Assembly (NCBI RefSeq): GCF_029784135.1
Contig: NC_073746.1
Location: forward strand, 254,227,994-254,291,993
Source: Toxorhynchites rutilus septentrionalis
Lineage: Eukaryota > Arthropoda > Insecta > Diptera > Culicidae
Reading direction: 5' to 3'
Length of the DNA: 64,000 bases
In this document: positions 1 to 10,096 of the stretch, piece after piece
Layout of the letters: the number at the start of each line of letters is the position of its first letter
Numbering within the stretch: the first letter of the stretch is position 1
The notes under the pieces: model-generated
Told to the model about the DNA's origin: nothing
The model's database searches: none
What the model saw: the letters and a program-made list of their open reading frames with translations, nothing else
Program-made: the position numbers and the translations under genes

Positions 1-2
1 AA

Positions 3-194
3 CGTCTTCAGAGAGTACACCGGGAAGGTGAACAAATTCTGGCTGAAGTATGTGAAGCTATGAACTACTTCAAAGTTTATCCTTGCCAGAAACTGTTTGA
101 ACACTGTGGATACTTCCCTGGAGGATTTTTCAGCCCTGAGAAAGGCTTAACGCAAGATCCAAATGAGGTCGATTTGAATATTGTTCCCAATTAA
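3..194 (+). CDS. C-terminal end of an unidentified gene (partial)
   Basis: The frame is open from the window edge to TAA at 192-194, about 63 codons, and no start lies in the window. The tail is rich in aromatic residues, has three Cys (in the segments CEAMNYF, YPCQKLF and EHCGYF) and ends DLNIVPN. AATAAA signals at 250-255 and 254-259 fit a transcript end soon after the stop. A minus-strand gene converges on it from 1554 with its own signal near 298-308, so this looks like an ordinary convergent gene pair. I do not recognise the family. It could also be the last exon of a longer gene or a chance open frame. Confidence 0.45.
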   Translation, partial: RLQRVHREGEQILAEVCEAMNYFKVYPCQKLFEHCGYFPGGFFSPEKGLTQDPNEVDLNIVPN

Positions 195-244
195 TATAAG
201 AGCAAGTTTTGAAACGTTTACTGTTAACAATAATGAACTATCTG

Positions 245-310
245 AAACAAATAAATAAAACTCATGAAGACCGTGAAACTATTGCAAATAAAACTTATTT
301 TATTTATTCA
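245..310. terminator. Convergent polyadenylation signals
   Basis: Overlapping AATAAA hexamers on the plus strand (250-259) follow the stop at 194. The mirror TTTATT run near 298-308 gives AATAAA on the minus strand, 35-40 bp beyond the stop of the minus-strand gene. The arrangement fits two tail-to-tail transcripts. Confidence 0.5.
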
Positions 311-340
311 AAACCGTAAAATCAAAACAAGAAAAACACT

Positions 341-1554
341 TTAAGAGTGATCAACATCGGGACAATCAGTTACTTTCTCCGCCAACACTTGGCTCACTTC
401 GGACTCTTCTGGTCGGATTGCTGATTGCACTGCGGTGATAAAATCTCCAGCGGCTAATCCTTTTGTTATCATTGCTTCGAGCTTGCGGGAAACGTTGTTA
501 AGTATTCCAAGTGCTGCTGAAATTTCTTCCCTTATTTCAGCCGCTTCTTTCACCCAACCAGCATTCACAGTATGAGCCACTGTGACACCCCGATGTACTG
601 ACTGCAGGCGGGCTGCTTCTGACACATTTGTCCATCGGAAGTATTTGGCGAGCTCCAAAGGCGGTGCGGGATCAATTTTCAATTGCTCTTGCTTGTGAGC
701 AGGCGAAGAGTGGATGAAGTTGGCCCACAACATCCACGAGCTTTGATGTCCCTCTAAATCCAAGTGAGTTTCCTTAAGCTCTTTAGCCAAAGCAGCACAA
801 TCACGGGTCGAGTGGGCTCCGGCTCGGTCTGAGTTTGTTGGCGTAATGAGCGTCTTCAGTACCATTTGGTGCTGGGCATGCGTCTCCACGTTGGTCGCAT
901 ATGGATGCACAAAAACTTTGATGTTTTTATCCTTCCATGTAGCAAGGATTCGTGGAGTGATGGCAGAAACATTGTAGGTCTTCCTTTTGGTCGTGTCATG
1001 CAGAATGATGAATCGTTCAATGTCTTCTTCATCTGGCATTTGCTTCTCAGACCATGTCGGAACGTCATTGTCAAAATCAACTTGCCGAGATACGTGTTTC
1101 TTTGCAAGTTTCCACATGAATCCGATCACTTCCGGCACTGTATCTCCACCGACATTCATGGTTCCGATTTCTCGAGGGCGCATTTGACTGCGAAAAAGTC
1201 GTCGAAGAAAGGTCCCTTTAAAGAAGAATTCCAAACTCTTCGCAGCATCATCTGGCAACAAAGTCACATCATTTTCCTCGGATGCACCACTTTCTTCGTT
1301 TTCAGCTTCCTCCGTCGTATTATCGGGCAACAATGAGAATTCGACATTCCTCGAGTTCCCATCGTCAGAGACCTGGGTCGTATCCAACAAGGATTTCGAG
1401 AATCTGAAAGTTCCCGACGATCCAGCCACCGGAGATCCCGCTGTTTCCTGCTCCAGGAACTCTATTCCGTCGTAGCTGCAAATAGTTCAATTCTGTTGAA
1501 GATCATCCTATTTTTTTAATAGTTTGTTACTTACTTGTCCTTGTTATTATCCAT
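341..1554 (-). CDS. Uncharacterised two-exon protein (384 aa)
   Basis: Exon 2 (1475 down to 341) is a long open frame with no ATG near its beginning and an in-frame stop just upstream. A 20-nt first exon (1554-1535, starting MDNNKD) joins it in frame through a 59-bp intron (1534-1476) with GTAAGT donor and TTTGCAG acceptor; the joined length, 1155 nt, divides by 3. The protein has an acidic Ser/Glu-rich N-terminus (about residues 25-75), a charged middle and a C-terminal third rich in Ala, Glu and Val that may be helical. I see no signal peptide, membrane segment or zinc motif, and I do not recognise the family. Its polyadenylation signal converges on that of the neighbour ending at 194. The open frame is strong evidence for a gene; the splice model is an inference from consensus sites and frame. 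Confidence 0.65.
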
Positions 1555-1670
1555 GTTAAACTGGAACTGGAGGATTAATGTTCTTCAAGCATTTTTTTTT
1601 TATTTACCACAACGAGGTGAAACAACGAAAATGTAAACAACAACAATAACGTTGAGGTAAACAACTAACC

Positions 1671-1775
1671 ATGGTGCACCAATCCATGCAGGTTGTTTTG
1701 TTTGTGGTAGTCGTCTTTTTATTGTACAAGATCAATAAATGTCAACAGATGAGCATTTCGCATAAACATTCATAG
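1671..1775 (+). CDS. Possible 34-aa membrane micro-ORF
   Basis: An ATG in strong context (AACCATGG) opens 34 codons to TAG at 1773-1775. The product has a hydrophobic stretch (VVLFVVVVFLLY) flanked by Lys/Cys/Gln residues, so it could be a single-pass micropeptide. It starts about 115 bp upstream of the divergent minus-strand gene. Its juxtamembrane LYKINKC resembles LYKIYKTC in the small membrane ORF at 3555-3797, which may be chance or a shared transposon origin. A 34-codon frame can arise by chance. Confidence 0.3.
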   Translation: MVHQSMQVVLFVVVVFLLYKINKCQQMSISHKHS

Positions 1776-1974
1776 TGTAAAAAGAAGATTTTGCTACGTT
1801 TTTTTAGCTGCATGAGTTTTGATTAAAAAAATCTTAATTCCGTTGCTTAAAAGCAAAATTTGAGAGTAATCAAAAATAATTGCCGTTTTTCATGCTTGAA
1901 AGAAGGACTACCATGCATCTAGAAACTATGGAACTTCGTTAGTCAAACGAACGATGTTCGCTTCCAATTTTTCT

Positions 1975-2447
1975 CCGGATGGCCGATATCATCTTGCACG
2001 CTCTTTTTCCTTCTTCGCCCTCATGCGATAAGGAACAAACTTGGCTAATTGCCGTCAATTGAAATGTTCTAGTCTGACGCATTAGAACCGAAACAAACAA
2101 GTGCAAGATGTTATTTTTGTTTTTCCTCTTTCTTATCAACATCTGGTTGAAAAGAACCTAAACTTGTCAAACGTATTTATCGTTCGCCTAAGCTGAGTCA
2201 AAACATAAGCCGCTTGGGTTTGTTTATTGAAATTGCTATGTGCCTCTTCGCATTGCATTCAAGTAGTGCAATAAATCACGCGTTATCTTCTAAGCTAAGG
2301 AAGAGAAACAAGTCCCTTTTCGCTGGTATTGATTGTTTACATCTGTTTTGAAAATGCGCCTATCGCGCTGCATATTTATTATGCGCTTATTTGTGTTTGA
2401 AATAATTTTTATTACCGGCTATCTGGGTCCGTAACACTATTATTTTT
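1975..2447 (-). repeat. BEL/Pao-type LTR fragment
   Basis: This stretch closely matches 11025-11337, with shared blocks around CTTCGCCCTCATGCGATAAG, a TTGATTGTTTACATC segment and the terminal CTGGGTCCGTAACA. On the minus strand it begins TGTTACGGACCC, like the larger LTR copy. It is diverged and lacks the other LTR end, so it is a truncated relic. No gene lies in it. Confidence 0.6.
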
Positions 2448-2985
2448 AAAAAATAATGAAAGCTTATGTTTCTCATACGTGATATTATCACTACGGAATA
2501 TTATTTTTGCAAATAATAAATATTGAATATCTTTGGAGTCGTCATCATATGACCAAAGGTCGCATGAGTGCGAAAAAATGACTATGATAATCACTGTAAA
2601 TTCTTTTTAAGTTGAGTGCGAAAAAATGACTATAATAATCACTGTAAATTCTTTTTAAGTTCTATTTCTATTATTTTTGAAAAAAAAATAATGAAAGCTT
2701 ATGTTTCTCATGCGTGATATTATCACTACGGAATATTATTTTTGCAAATAATAAATATTGAATATTTTTGGTGTCGTCATCGCATGACCAAAGGTCGCAT
2801 GAGTGCGAAAAACGACTATAATAATCACTGTAAATTCATTTTAAGTTCTACTTCTATTATTTTTGAAAAATAATGAAAGCTTATGTTTCTCATGCGTGAT
2901 ATTATCACTACGGAATATTATTTTTGCAAATAATAAATATTGAATATTTTTGGAGTCGTCATAATATGACCAAAGTTCGCATTGA
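2448..2985. repeat. Satellite variant, short (~180 bp) monomers
   Basis: About three degraded monomers share the core of the 285-bp satellite (GTGATATTATCAC, ATGACCAAAGGTCGCAT, the 3' TTCTTTTTAAGTTC). They lack the roughly 105-bp block from GTGATTTCTTTC to CAATTCGTTGAAAC and carry GAAAGCTTATGTTTCTCATG instead. A fragment of the same variant is at about 62170-62258. Confidence 0.8.
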
Positions 2986-3136
2986 GATATGCCCTTTACG
3001 AATGGCATATTCGGATTTCGGATTACTGATATACGCATCGACGTCTGTCACACGAATGTATTTCTCTTACCAAATAACTTACGAGCTAAGTTCGCATGAG
3101 CGCATATTACATGTTTATTATTGTTATTATTGTTGT

Positions 3137-3367
3137 TTACGACAAGCGTCGAGCGGGGCGGTATGTTATTGTTGTTAGTTGTTGGAGGTTGTGTACAGGG
3201 AAGTTTTCTAGTTTATTTTTCTGTAGTCGTAATATTTTTTTATATTCTGCAAATAAATCGTTGAGTACTTCTATTTTTCCTTGTATTCCTTCCAGTAGCC
3301 TTGGTCTTTTCCTGTTTTTTTCAGGTTTGAATGTTCCTGTACCAGAACTGCTTCTATTTCCTGAAGC
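3137..3367 (-). pseudogene. Open fragment next to the small membrane ORF, no start
   Basis: A 76-codon open stretch between TAG (3368-3370) and TAA (3137-3139) has no Met. It is Lys/Arg/Glu-rich, with a KPEKNRKRPRL stretch followed by a possible helix. It lies downstream of the small membrane ORF at 3555-3797 on the same strand, the position where the intact gypsy element carries further leader ORFs or gag. It may be the remains of such an ORF; nothing identifies it firmly. Confidence 0.22.
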
Positions 3368-3554
3368 CTATCCATCTGCAGAGAGCATTTTCTTTCGTAA
3401 TTATTAACGCAAATACCGCTACGTAGAGTTTTTATTTTTCATTTTGTTTTTCTCTTGGCGCATTTAGTTATAATATATGTAGCTCGTATGATAGTGTATA
3501 TAGTAATGAGAGAAAAAATAATTTGGTTATTTCCCCTTTTTATTTTTGAGTTAT

Positions 3555-3797
3555 TTATTTTCCATATCCTTTAGGGGGTGGCTGCATTTGCCTTGCTGCT
3601 TTTAAAGCTTCCGCCCGTGCACATGTTTTATAAATCTTGTAGAGTTTCGCTATAGTAGCTACTATCAAGATCACTAAAATTATCCAGAGTATTATTTCCT
3701 GGTTCGCGTGCATCTCTGTGTGGTGTTCCACATGGTTCAGGATCGTGACCTGTGGATCACCCTTATTTTCTATCTTCTGTGAGCTGAATATTCCCAT
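3555..3797 (-). CDS. Small single-pass membrane protein of an LTR element (80 aa)
   Basis: The ORF starts MGIFSSQK in good context (AAAATGG), has a polar, His-rich segment to about residue 33, then a strong membrane segment (about 34-52, rich in Ile/Leu/Val) followed by LYKIYK and a basic/Ala-rich tail with RAEALKAA, ending in a Pro/Gly-rich stretch. The MG-x-FS start, single membrane segment and basic C-terminal side match two 64-aa ORFs at 18219-18413 and 55216-55410. The latter is the first ORF of an intact gypsy element. By analogy this is an accessory leader ORF of a retroelement whose gag and pol are gone here. The positive charge after the membrane segment predicts the C-terminus on the cytosolic side. 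No database family is claimed. Confidence 0.55.
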   Translation of the reverse strand: MGIFSSQKIENKGDPQVTILNHVEHHTEMHANQEIILWIILVILIVATIAKLYKIYKTCARAEALKAARQMQPPPKGYGK

Positions 3798-4524
3798 TTT
3801 AAATTATTATTTTGATAAACTACACTTTGTGGATATTTCACGTATTTGTCTGTTTTTTTTCAAAAGAAAATATTTTTTTTTTAGTTGTAGCGTCCAATTA
3901 ATCGAGGGGTGAAGGGGGGGTTGAAAAAAGAAATCTTGCGAGACCAAAGAGAGAAAGAGATCAAGACGGACACGTCGAGGTGGACTTGAGGACTACTGCG
4001 TCGTACGGGTCACGCTTGAACTCTTGGTGCAAAATTTCTTAGGGTTTCGGAGAAATGAGTAACGCTGTGGTTAACTCTCGTGGTGTGGTGTTTAGTACAA
4101 TAAAAGTTTGGCTTGTGGTTATACATATTTATATTTGAGGTCATAGATCTTTACAAGTGAGCCATATGGGCATCACTGGGAAATGCTTCCTACCGGCCCT
4201 GATTTGGCTCTTTCGTCCGTGACATTTCCGTCCCTGATAAATCGACTAGATTTATGACAACTTGACACGGACCTGTATCTTCTGACCTCAATGTTTACGT
4301 TCATGACTCATTATGTGGTTTCATTAACCAAATTCCTGTTCTGTTTTGTGTCAACGTACAAGTGATCTTGAACTAAGTGATCCCGAACTACAATAAACTA
4401 TATATTTTAACTCACGCAGGAGTTTCTGCAATTGGAAATCATTTCTTCTTTCCCGTAGGAGTTTACAAATTCGAGTAGCTTAAATTTCGAGCGTCTATAA
4501 CTTACTAAAGTTCATACATTTGGT
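3798..4524. other. Unassigned retroelement-derived sequence
   Basis: No gene was found in these 0.7 kb. There is a purine run GAGGGGTGAAGGGGGG near 3903-3919, a CGCTACA on the minus strand at about 3893-3899 that resembles LTR ends elsewhere, an AATAAA near 4099, and a CTACCGGCCCTGATT block (about 4190) shared with the BEL LTR region near 61430. It probably contains the junction of two or three element fragments, but boundaries could not be placed. Confidence 0.35.
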
Positions 4525-5397
4525 TTACAACATTGTATCTGCTATGGCCTCTTGTTGCCTAGTTATACGATGTATTCGGACGGCCCGGTTGTTCCTTGAT
4601 CCCGTTCTCCTTCTCTGTCCAGGCGCTGGCACTGGGGTCAAACGATACGATTTGAAAGGTGCATTACGAGCGTTTAAATTCAAACACTCTACGCAGTAGT
4701 GGAACGCCGATGCAAGAGATTGGGGTTTGTAATTATTGCAGAATAAAGATAATGGTTCTCCTAGACCTCGGATAAACGTATCTGGGGCCATCATATCGTA
4801 TCATTTAATTAGAGCGGCTTCATGCCCTTTCCATGTTTCATCGGTAGAGATGGCTGAACTTATAAGTGTAACTTTTTCGCGCACTCTACTGTAGTAGAGA
4901 TCAATTGATTCGTGTTGTTTTCTAACCATCGCTTTTAATTGATTATCGAGTGTCATGAGGTCACGTTTGTCAGCATAATACAAACGTAAGACCTCTTTGA
5001 TTTCATTCCAGTCAGTCGGTGTGTTGTTCGATACCAAAATGTCATTTGCCTCGTTTCTAATTTTCCGTCTTACGGTTTTTAAAATCAGGTGGTATACGTA
5101 GCTATTTCTAAAGTCGTTAAAAAGTTCGAGACAATCTTCCACATCGAGAATCCAGGTGAATAATTCTCGTGCATTTCCGTTAAAATCTGACAAATTATTT
5201 ACTATATTTTCTTTGTCCAAGAAACTAACAGAGGTGTAAATAGAATATAGTTGCGTTGCCTGATGTTGTTCGGGAGCGGAAGGTGCTTCCCTGAGGATTA
5301 GGCGTGCGGGTTTCAAAATTGGATTTTGATTTTCCATTTTAAATGAAGGGTATTGGGGAATTGGGATGCTCACTTCACTTTCACTTTTCGCTTTCAC
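4525..5397 (-). pseudogene. gag: Errantivirus-like Ty3/gypsy gag, broken by one stop
   Basis: A gag-type structural ORF encoding the capsid precursor of a gypsy-class LTR element. The first 198 codons show the gag hallmark of gypsy elements: a FNGNARELFTWI core motif followed by a helical capsid-like region to about residue 190. One in-frame TGA (4801-4803) interrupts it, and the same frame then continues for another 92 codons to 4525 with a basic, Arg-rich tail. Start choice is open: Met1 at 5397 or Met21 at about 5337. A tRNA-Lys-type primer site lies 400 bp upstream at 5798-5815. No protease or RT follows, so the element is gag-only here. The break could be decay or a base error; readthrough is unlikely in a copy lacking pol. 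Confidence 0.72.
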
Positions 5398-5797
5398 TTG
5401 CTTTCAATTGCTTTCAATTATTTACCTTTTGTTTGTTTACGTTAGTAGCACTTTAATTGTGATATTTCAGCGGGTCGCTTACGAGTGGTCCGGGTTCGCC
5501 TCTGTGTAAAGGGTTATAAGTTTCAACACTATCCGCAAGCGGCGTTGTTTTATTCTTAATATAATTCCTTTCGTGGTTTTTTATACTCACGGGACAACGC
5601 CTCGGTCCTGGAAAGTCCTATTAAGTGCCGGTTGGTTCGGGTTCTCTTTTCCTGGTGTACTCCTTCACTTTGCTCCTACGCGCAAGTCCGTCAGTTGACG
5701 ACAGATGGAATTCGGGTCCGGGGTAGAAGTAACTTAGAGCAAGTTAGCTCGGAGCGGCTTTACTACTTCAGCAGCACTATCCTATTACCAAGTTGAG

Positions 5798-5815
5798 GTC
5801 CCTATTTGGGCGCCA
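5798..5815 (-). promoter_or_regulatory. Primer-binding site, tRNA-Lys type
   Basis: On the minus strand TGGCGCCCAAATAGGGAC complements the 3' end of an animal tRNA-Lys (TGGCGCCC exact, two differences further in, from memory of the tRNA). It is preceded by the LTR-like end CTGAACT and followed by a 400-bp leader to gag, the order expected for a gypsy/errantivirus 5' end. Confidence 0.6.
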
Positions 5816-6107
5816 GTTCAGACCTGAAGGGTCGGTTCGGATTTTTTAAAATTAGGAAGCGTTTCCTTTGACGGTCGAAACAGAACTGAAGTGTTTTATT
5901 CTATCTTGGTTTTAGGCTTACATAAATTGCTTATGCTAGCATCCGCGCCTTGATTATAAACAAAAACAATTATAAACAAAAATAAAAGAATTCTAAACAA
6001 AAACAATCACGCTCTGTTAACGGGCTGGTTTCCTGGAAATCGAACGCTGTGTTAGGATATCGTTATCTCGCATGATTCGTTTGGTGTGGCAAATGATGAT
6101 TCGGATG
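5815..6107 (-). repeat. 5' LTR of the gag-bearing gypsy element (probable)
   Basis: It lies between the primer site and satellite sequence that resumes at TCAATAACTACTG. Ends on the plus strand are AGTTCAGACC and GTTTACT, giving AGT...ACT on either strand, as in errantiviruses rather than TG...CA. No second LTR was found for comparison, so the outer boundary is provisional. Confidence 0.4.
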
Positions 6108-6357
6108 TTTACTTCAATAACTACTGAATATTCTCTATATATTTCTATTTACAATTCGTTGAAACTATAATTTTTAACGCGTGATATTATCACTACGGAA
6201 TATTATTTTTGAAAATACTGAAACTTGAATGTCTTTGAAGTCGTCATCATATGACCAAAGGTCGCATGAGTGCTAAAAATTGACAACATAAATCACTGTA
6301 AGTTCTTTTTAAGTTCTATTTCTATTATTTTTGAGAAATAAAATATAACCACTGTGA
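6108..6357. repeat. 285-bp satellite, one monomer
   Basis: A nearly complete monomer, from TCAATAACTACTG through the GTGATATTATCAC dyad to AACCACTGTGA, is interrupted by a solo LTR at GTGA and resumes at 6863. Confidence 0.85.
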
Positions 6358-6862
6358 TGAACCGACCGGTCTTCGGCACTGGCTTGATACCAAATCATGG
6401 ACCTTTCGGAGGAAAAATTGAACGCGCCCGGCGCGGTAGAAATTCTGAGTATTAATCCCCGAGCTTGACTGCCTCGAATGCTTTTATTATTCGTCATGTT
6501 TACAATTCTTGTTTTCTTATTTACTAATACAAAATTTGGCGCGCGCTAAATTCACGCTCTTCGAATGGCTTTATTATTTGTTATGTTTACAATTCTTGTT
6601 TTCTTATTTACTAATACAAAATTTGTCGCACGCTTCCTCGTGCTGACTCTGCACGCGATTGTGTAAAGAGCAACACAATTAAACTAGGGCAAATTTAGCA
6701 TACGCGGAAACAAAAATCAACAACAGGGCCGTTCATCTCCAAGGTGGATGTACTTTTGTAAATTGACAACAACGCGCGTGTTAAAATGAAATATGGAAAA
6801 ATGGAGCGAAGCATTCTCCAAGCGTCTCTATAATAATGTCTGAAGCGATTAGGGCCGCTTCA
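6358..6862. mobile_element. Solo LTR with GTGA target duplication
   Basis: The 505-bp segment starts TGAACCGACC and ends CCGCTTCA, flanked by GTGA at 6354-6357 and 6863-6866, which restore the satellite CTGTGATTTC when joined. Inside is a roughly 75-bp repeated block (CTCGAATG..TTTTATT...TTACTAATACAAAAT) present twice, and once more in a related fragment at 13098-13374. No coding capacity. Confidence 0.8.
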
Positions 6863-6907
6863 GTGATTTCTTTCAAATTCTATTTCAATTTTTTTTGAGG
6901 AATTTAT

Positions 6908-7704
6908 TGAAGCACTGGTTCTTTCTTTCTTTTCCTTTCCAGTCAGAAACGACGAAACGCGAACTACCATCCGCGCGGCAAACGTTTCGTGGAAAAACTC
7001 TTCTCGAACCTCACCGGCTCGAATACTTTTATTCAACCTTCTATTTTTACAATATCTACCTTATTTACTAACATAAAACCTAGGGCGCGCGGTCGTCGCG
7101 CTGAGCTTCCGCACACAAACAAACTAACGATACCGCCGGCTCACTGTTGCGTCGTCACGCTGAACTTCCGCGCGCGCAAGCGACCACACAATAAGGCAAG
7201 GCGCAAATTGAGTAGCGTATAGCGCTCGTGAACGAACACGAGACCACCAACACGATTCATACGTGCCACAAACGTAGCGTGGTGGAGCGCGTATTCAGTC
7301 GCAGTTTGGTGTAAATAACGTGCCACTCGCATACAATGTCTGATTCACACAGTTTTGCGCGATATATTTATTTACTAACACAATCACCCGACCGGTACGA
7401 CCAGCACGAGAAACTGTGGTTCAGCCACAGCGTCACGCGAGTCGTGTCTGACGAGCGCTCCACAATCTCGCGTCATCTTGCCAATTTGCGCCGTTCTATC
7501 TGTTTTCATTAGCAACAAAAACAGGCGCTATATCGCGGCAAGTTACTCGCGCTATACGCGTCTCAACTTGCGCCTGGCCTAAACAAACAAAAACTAACTG
7601 TAGCGCGACAAATAACTTCACAACCCCCAAAAGTGTGCCAAGTTAACAACGGGGTTTTCAAATTAACTAAATACATCCGCTTCGGACACATCCGGGTCGC
7701 TACA
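6908..7704. mobile_element. Solo LTR with TTAT target duplication
   Basis: The 797-bp segment starts TGAAGCACTGG and ends GGGTCGCTACA, flanked by TTAT at 6904-6907 and 7705-7708. The satellite reads on across the join (GAGGAATTTAT to ATCAATAACTACTGG). It shares the CTCGAATACTTTTATT block with the LTR at 6358 and is GC-richer than its surroundings, with many GCGCGC-type runs. No gene was found. Confidence 0.75.
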
Positions 7705-7901
7705 TTATGATCAATAACTACTGGAATTTTTCTATTTATTTCTGTAATCTAGGGAAATCGAAATTCCCTAGATGCTTGCTATGAAGGCAAGACTTTTCGC
7801 TCGTCCTCTCTCGAGCGCTTCGTGATTAATCTAGGGAACTTATTTCCCTAGATGTCGGCAATTTTGGCCTAAGAATCACGGGTTCAGTTAACACGTTAAC
7901 T

Positions 7902-7967
7902 GCCAACTACGAGATAACTCGTAGATTGCGATATTTTTAAGGACGCCAACTACGAGTTATCTCGTCC
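7902..7967. repeat. Left subterminal repeats of piggyBac
   Basis: Two copies of GCCAACTACGAGWTAWCTCGT (7902-7922 and 7945-7965) lie in direct orientation, each containing a near-palindrome ACGAG..CTCGT. The same unit occurs as an inverted pair at the right end. Subterminal repeats of this kind in piggyBac elements are plausible transposase contact sites. Confidence 0.7.
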
Positions 7968-8164
7968 TATGTTTACTTACCATTTTTGTGCATTTACGAT
8001 TAAACTCGTAATATATCAGTGCTAATATAGATAGATGGCTTCTAGGAAAAGAACAAAAAATCAATGCTAGCTTGCACGAACAGGAAATTTATTTAGAAAC
8101 TAACAAAAAATATAATTATAAAAATTAATTGAAATTCAAGAGGTATTATGCAACCTCTTGAATT

Positions 8165-9852
8165 TCAATTAATTTTATTGATTTTTGTGGAAATTCTTAA
8201 AACTATTTTCCACACAAAGGGCTGGCTTCTCTTTGCAAACTGGACAGAAATAACGCGTTTCTCGGCGTTTTTTTGCTTGGGTACATATACGACAAGGCTT
8301 TGTTGGGCGCTCTTTTTTTCGGTAGGTGGCAAACTCTCTAAATAATGTAGCTCTTGCAATTTAATTTTTTCTGAAACTGGTTGAATTTCTTCAGCAATCA
8401 ACGCGATGAGGAAATCTTCTCTGAACTTTATTAGTTTTACGTTAGAAGAAGTAACTTTTTGAAACATTTTGTGAGAATTGTGTATATATATCTCTATAAT
8501 ATGTAATGAAACCTTTTTGGGCCATCTAATACTCTTTCTTAGAGATGAGTAGTATGAAAGCATTTGGTCTGATCGGTCTATGCCAGACATTCCATTATTG
8601 TAATCTCGTATTATATTCGGTTTCATAGAAATTTTTCCATTGCGATTACAGACCTCTACCATTTCAACAGCATGCATGTTTGAAATACTAAGGACATCTC
8701 GTTTGTCCTTCCATTTGCATACAGTAACGGGTCCATTTTGCTGCCAAATACACTCCCCTTTTTTCAGCTTGCGATTTACCACATATCTGGGATTTCCTTT
8801 TCTATTACTTCGTAGGGTTCCACAAACATAAGTTTTTCGTGTAGTTAGCAGTTTTGTTAGAGTAACAGAATTATAAAAATTATCCATGTACACTGCGTAT
8901 CCCTTATCCAGATAGTCCTCCAGTAAATGTAAAACAACGTCAGCAGTGTGCCCTACTTTATTATCAGTTTCCTCACATTTTCCGCTATAAATCTTTATTT
9001 TCATGACAAGACCGTCGGACTCACATAGTTCATACAGTTTGATACCATATTTGTGTTTTTTATTTTTTATATATTGGCGGAAAAGCAATCTTCCTCGCCA
9101 TAGCATCATGGATTCGTCAATACAAATATTTCTATCTGGTACATAGCTTTCACGCATAACATGATTGAAATGATTTAGTATCGGTCTCACCTTGTATAAT
9201 CTGTCGGCAGATGGTATTGAGTTATAAACCAAATGAAAATAACGCAGTATCAACTGGAATCGATTTCGACTCATATGTGAGCGCCAAAAGTTTACATTAT
9301 ATAGCTTGTTTGTGCTCCAGTAATGTTCGATTGATGGAAAAGTGCAAGGTCCCATTTGCAACAAAAGTCCAATAAAAACTTTCATCTCTGCAGCACTGAC
9401 GTCTTTCCACTGTGATAACCTGTTAGTTTTTTTCTTACTTTGCGTTTTTCCATTTCTTGCGCAACATATAAATTAGTTTGTTCCACCAGTAATGCAAGAA
9501 ATTCATCCGAAAAAAATAAGTCCACCAGCGTATGTACCGTAAAATTTGCCGTATCCAATTTCACACCAATATTTTCTTGGAAAATAAATAATTCAGGATT
9601 TTGTTGAATTTCTGTCCACAAATCATCATTCGCATTTGATGTTGTTGTTTGAGAATCATCGTGATTATCTTCAGGTTCAGGATCAACTTCACATTCGGAG
9701 ACAACCATATCTTCACTATCACTTGAATTATCAGAAGGTTCATAATCACTACTATCGTTATCATCCTCATCAAACATCTCGTCAAATTCTGAATCACTGA
9801 GATTTGCGTAATACTCCATTTCATTTTGAGTCAGTGATCTTTTCTTTTCCAT
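8165..9852 (-). pseudogene. piggyBac transposase with two frameshifts
   Basis: The N-terminal frame (9852-9382, 156 aa) has an acidic, Asp/Ser-rich head typical of the family. A one-base shift in a run of seven A near 9428 moves the reading into the second frame (from 9385), which holds the RNase H-like core: IDESMMLWRG with the first catalytic Asp (about residue 90 of that frame), YMDNFYNS with the second (168) and GMSGIDRSDQM with the third (270 or 273). A second one-base shift, again in seven A, near 8320 displaces the C-terminal cysteine-rich zinc domain; its CxxC pairs are readable in the other frame and stop at 8175-8177. The enzyme catalyses cut-and-paste transposition at TTAA. Both shifts would be cured by one extra A each, so base-call error in homopolymers is as likely as decay. 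Confidence 0.88.
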
Positions 9853-10027
9853 ATTGGGTTCTTGATGATTTAATTACAACAATAATTATAAAACAAAACA
9901 CTCAAGAGGAACGTAAATGTGATGTACTCGACAAGTTCTGCAGCACTACTGATGAAATATGATGAAATATGCACGCGTATCTATGATTCAGAGATTAGAG
10001 AAGCGACAGGTAGAAACGTGTCTGTGC

Positions 10028-10096
10028 ACGAATTATCTCGTAGTTGGCTTCTGCGAAGAGATTTCTGTTCCAGAAGCCAACTACGAGATAATTCGT
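10028..10096. repeat. Right subterminal hairpin of piggyBac, 26-bp arms
   Basis: A perfect 26-bp inverted repeat (10028-10053 against 10071-10096, loop 17 bp) carries the same GCCAACTACGAGATAATTCGT unit seen twice at the left end. It lies about 145 bp inside the right terminus. Confidence 0.8.
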
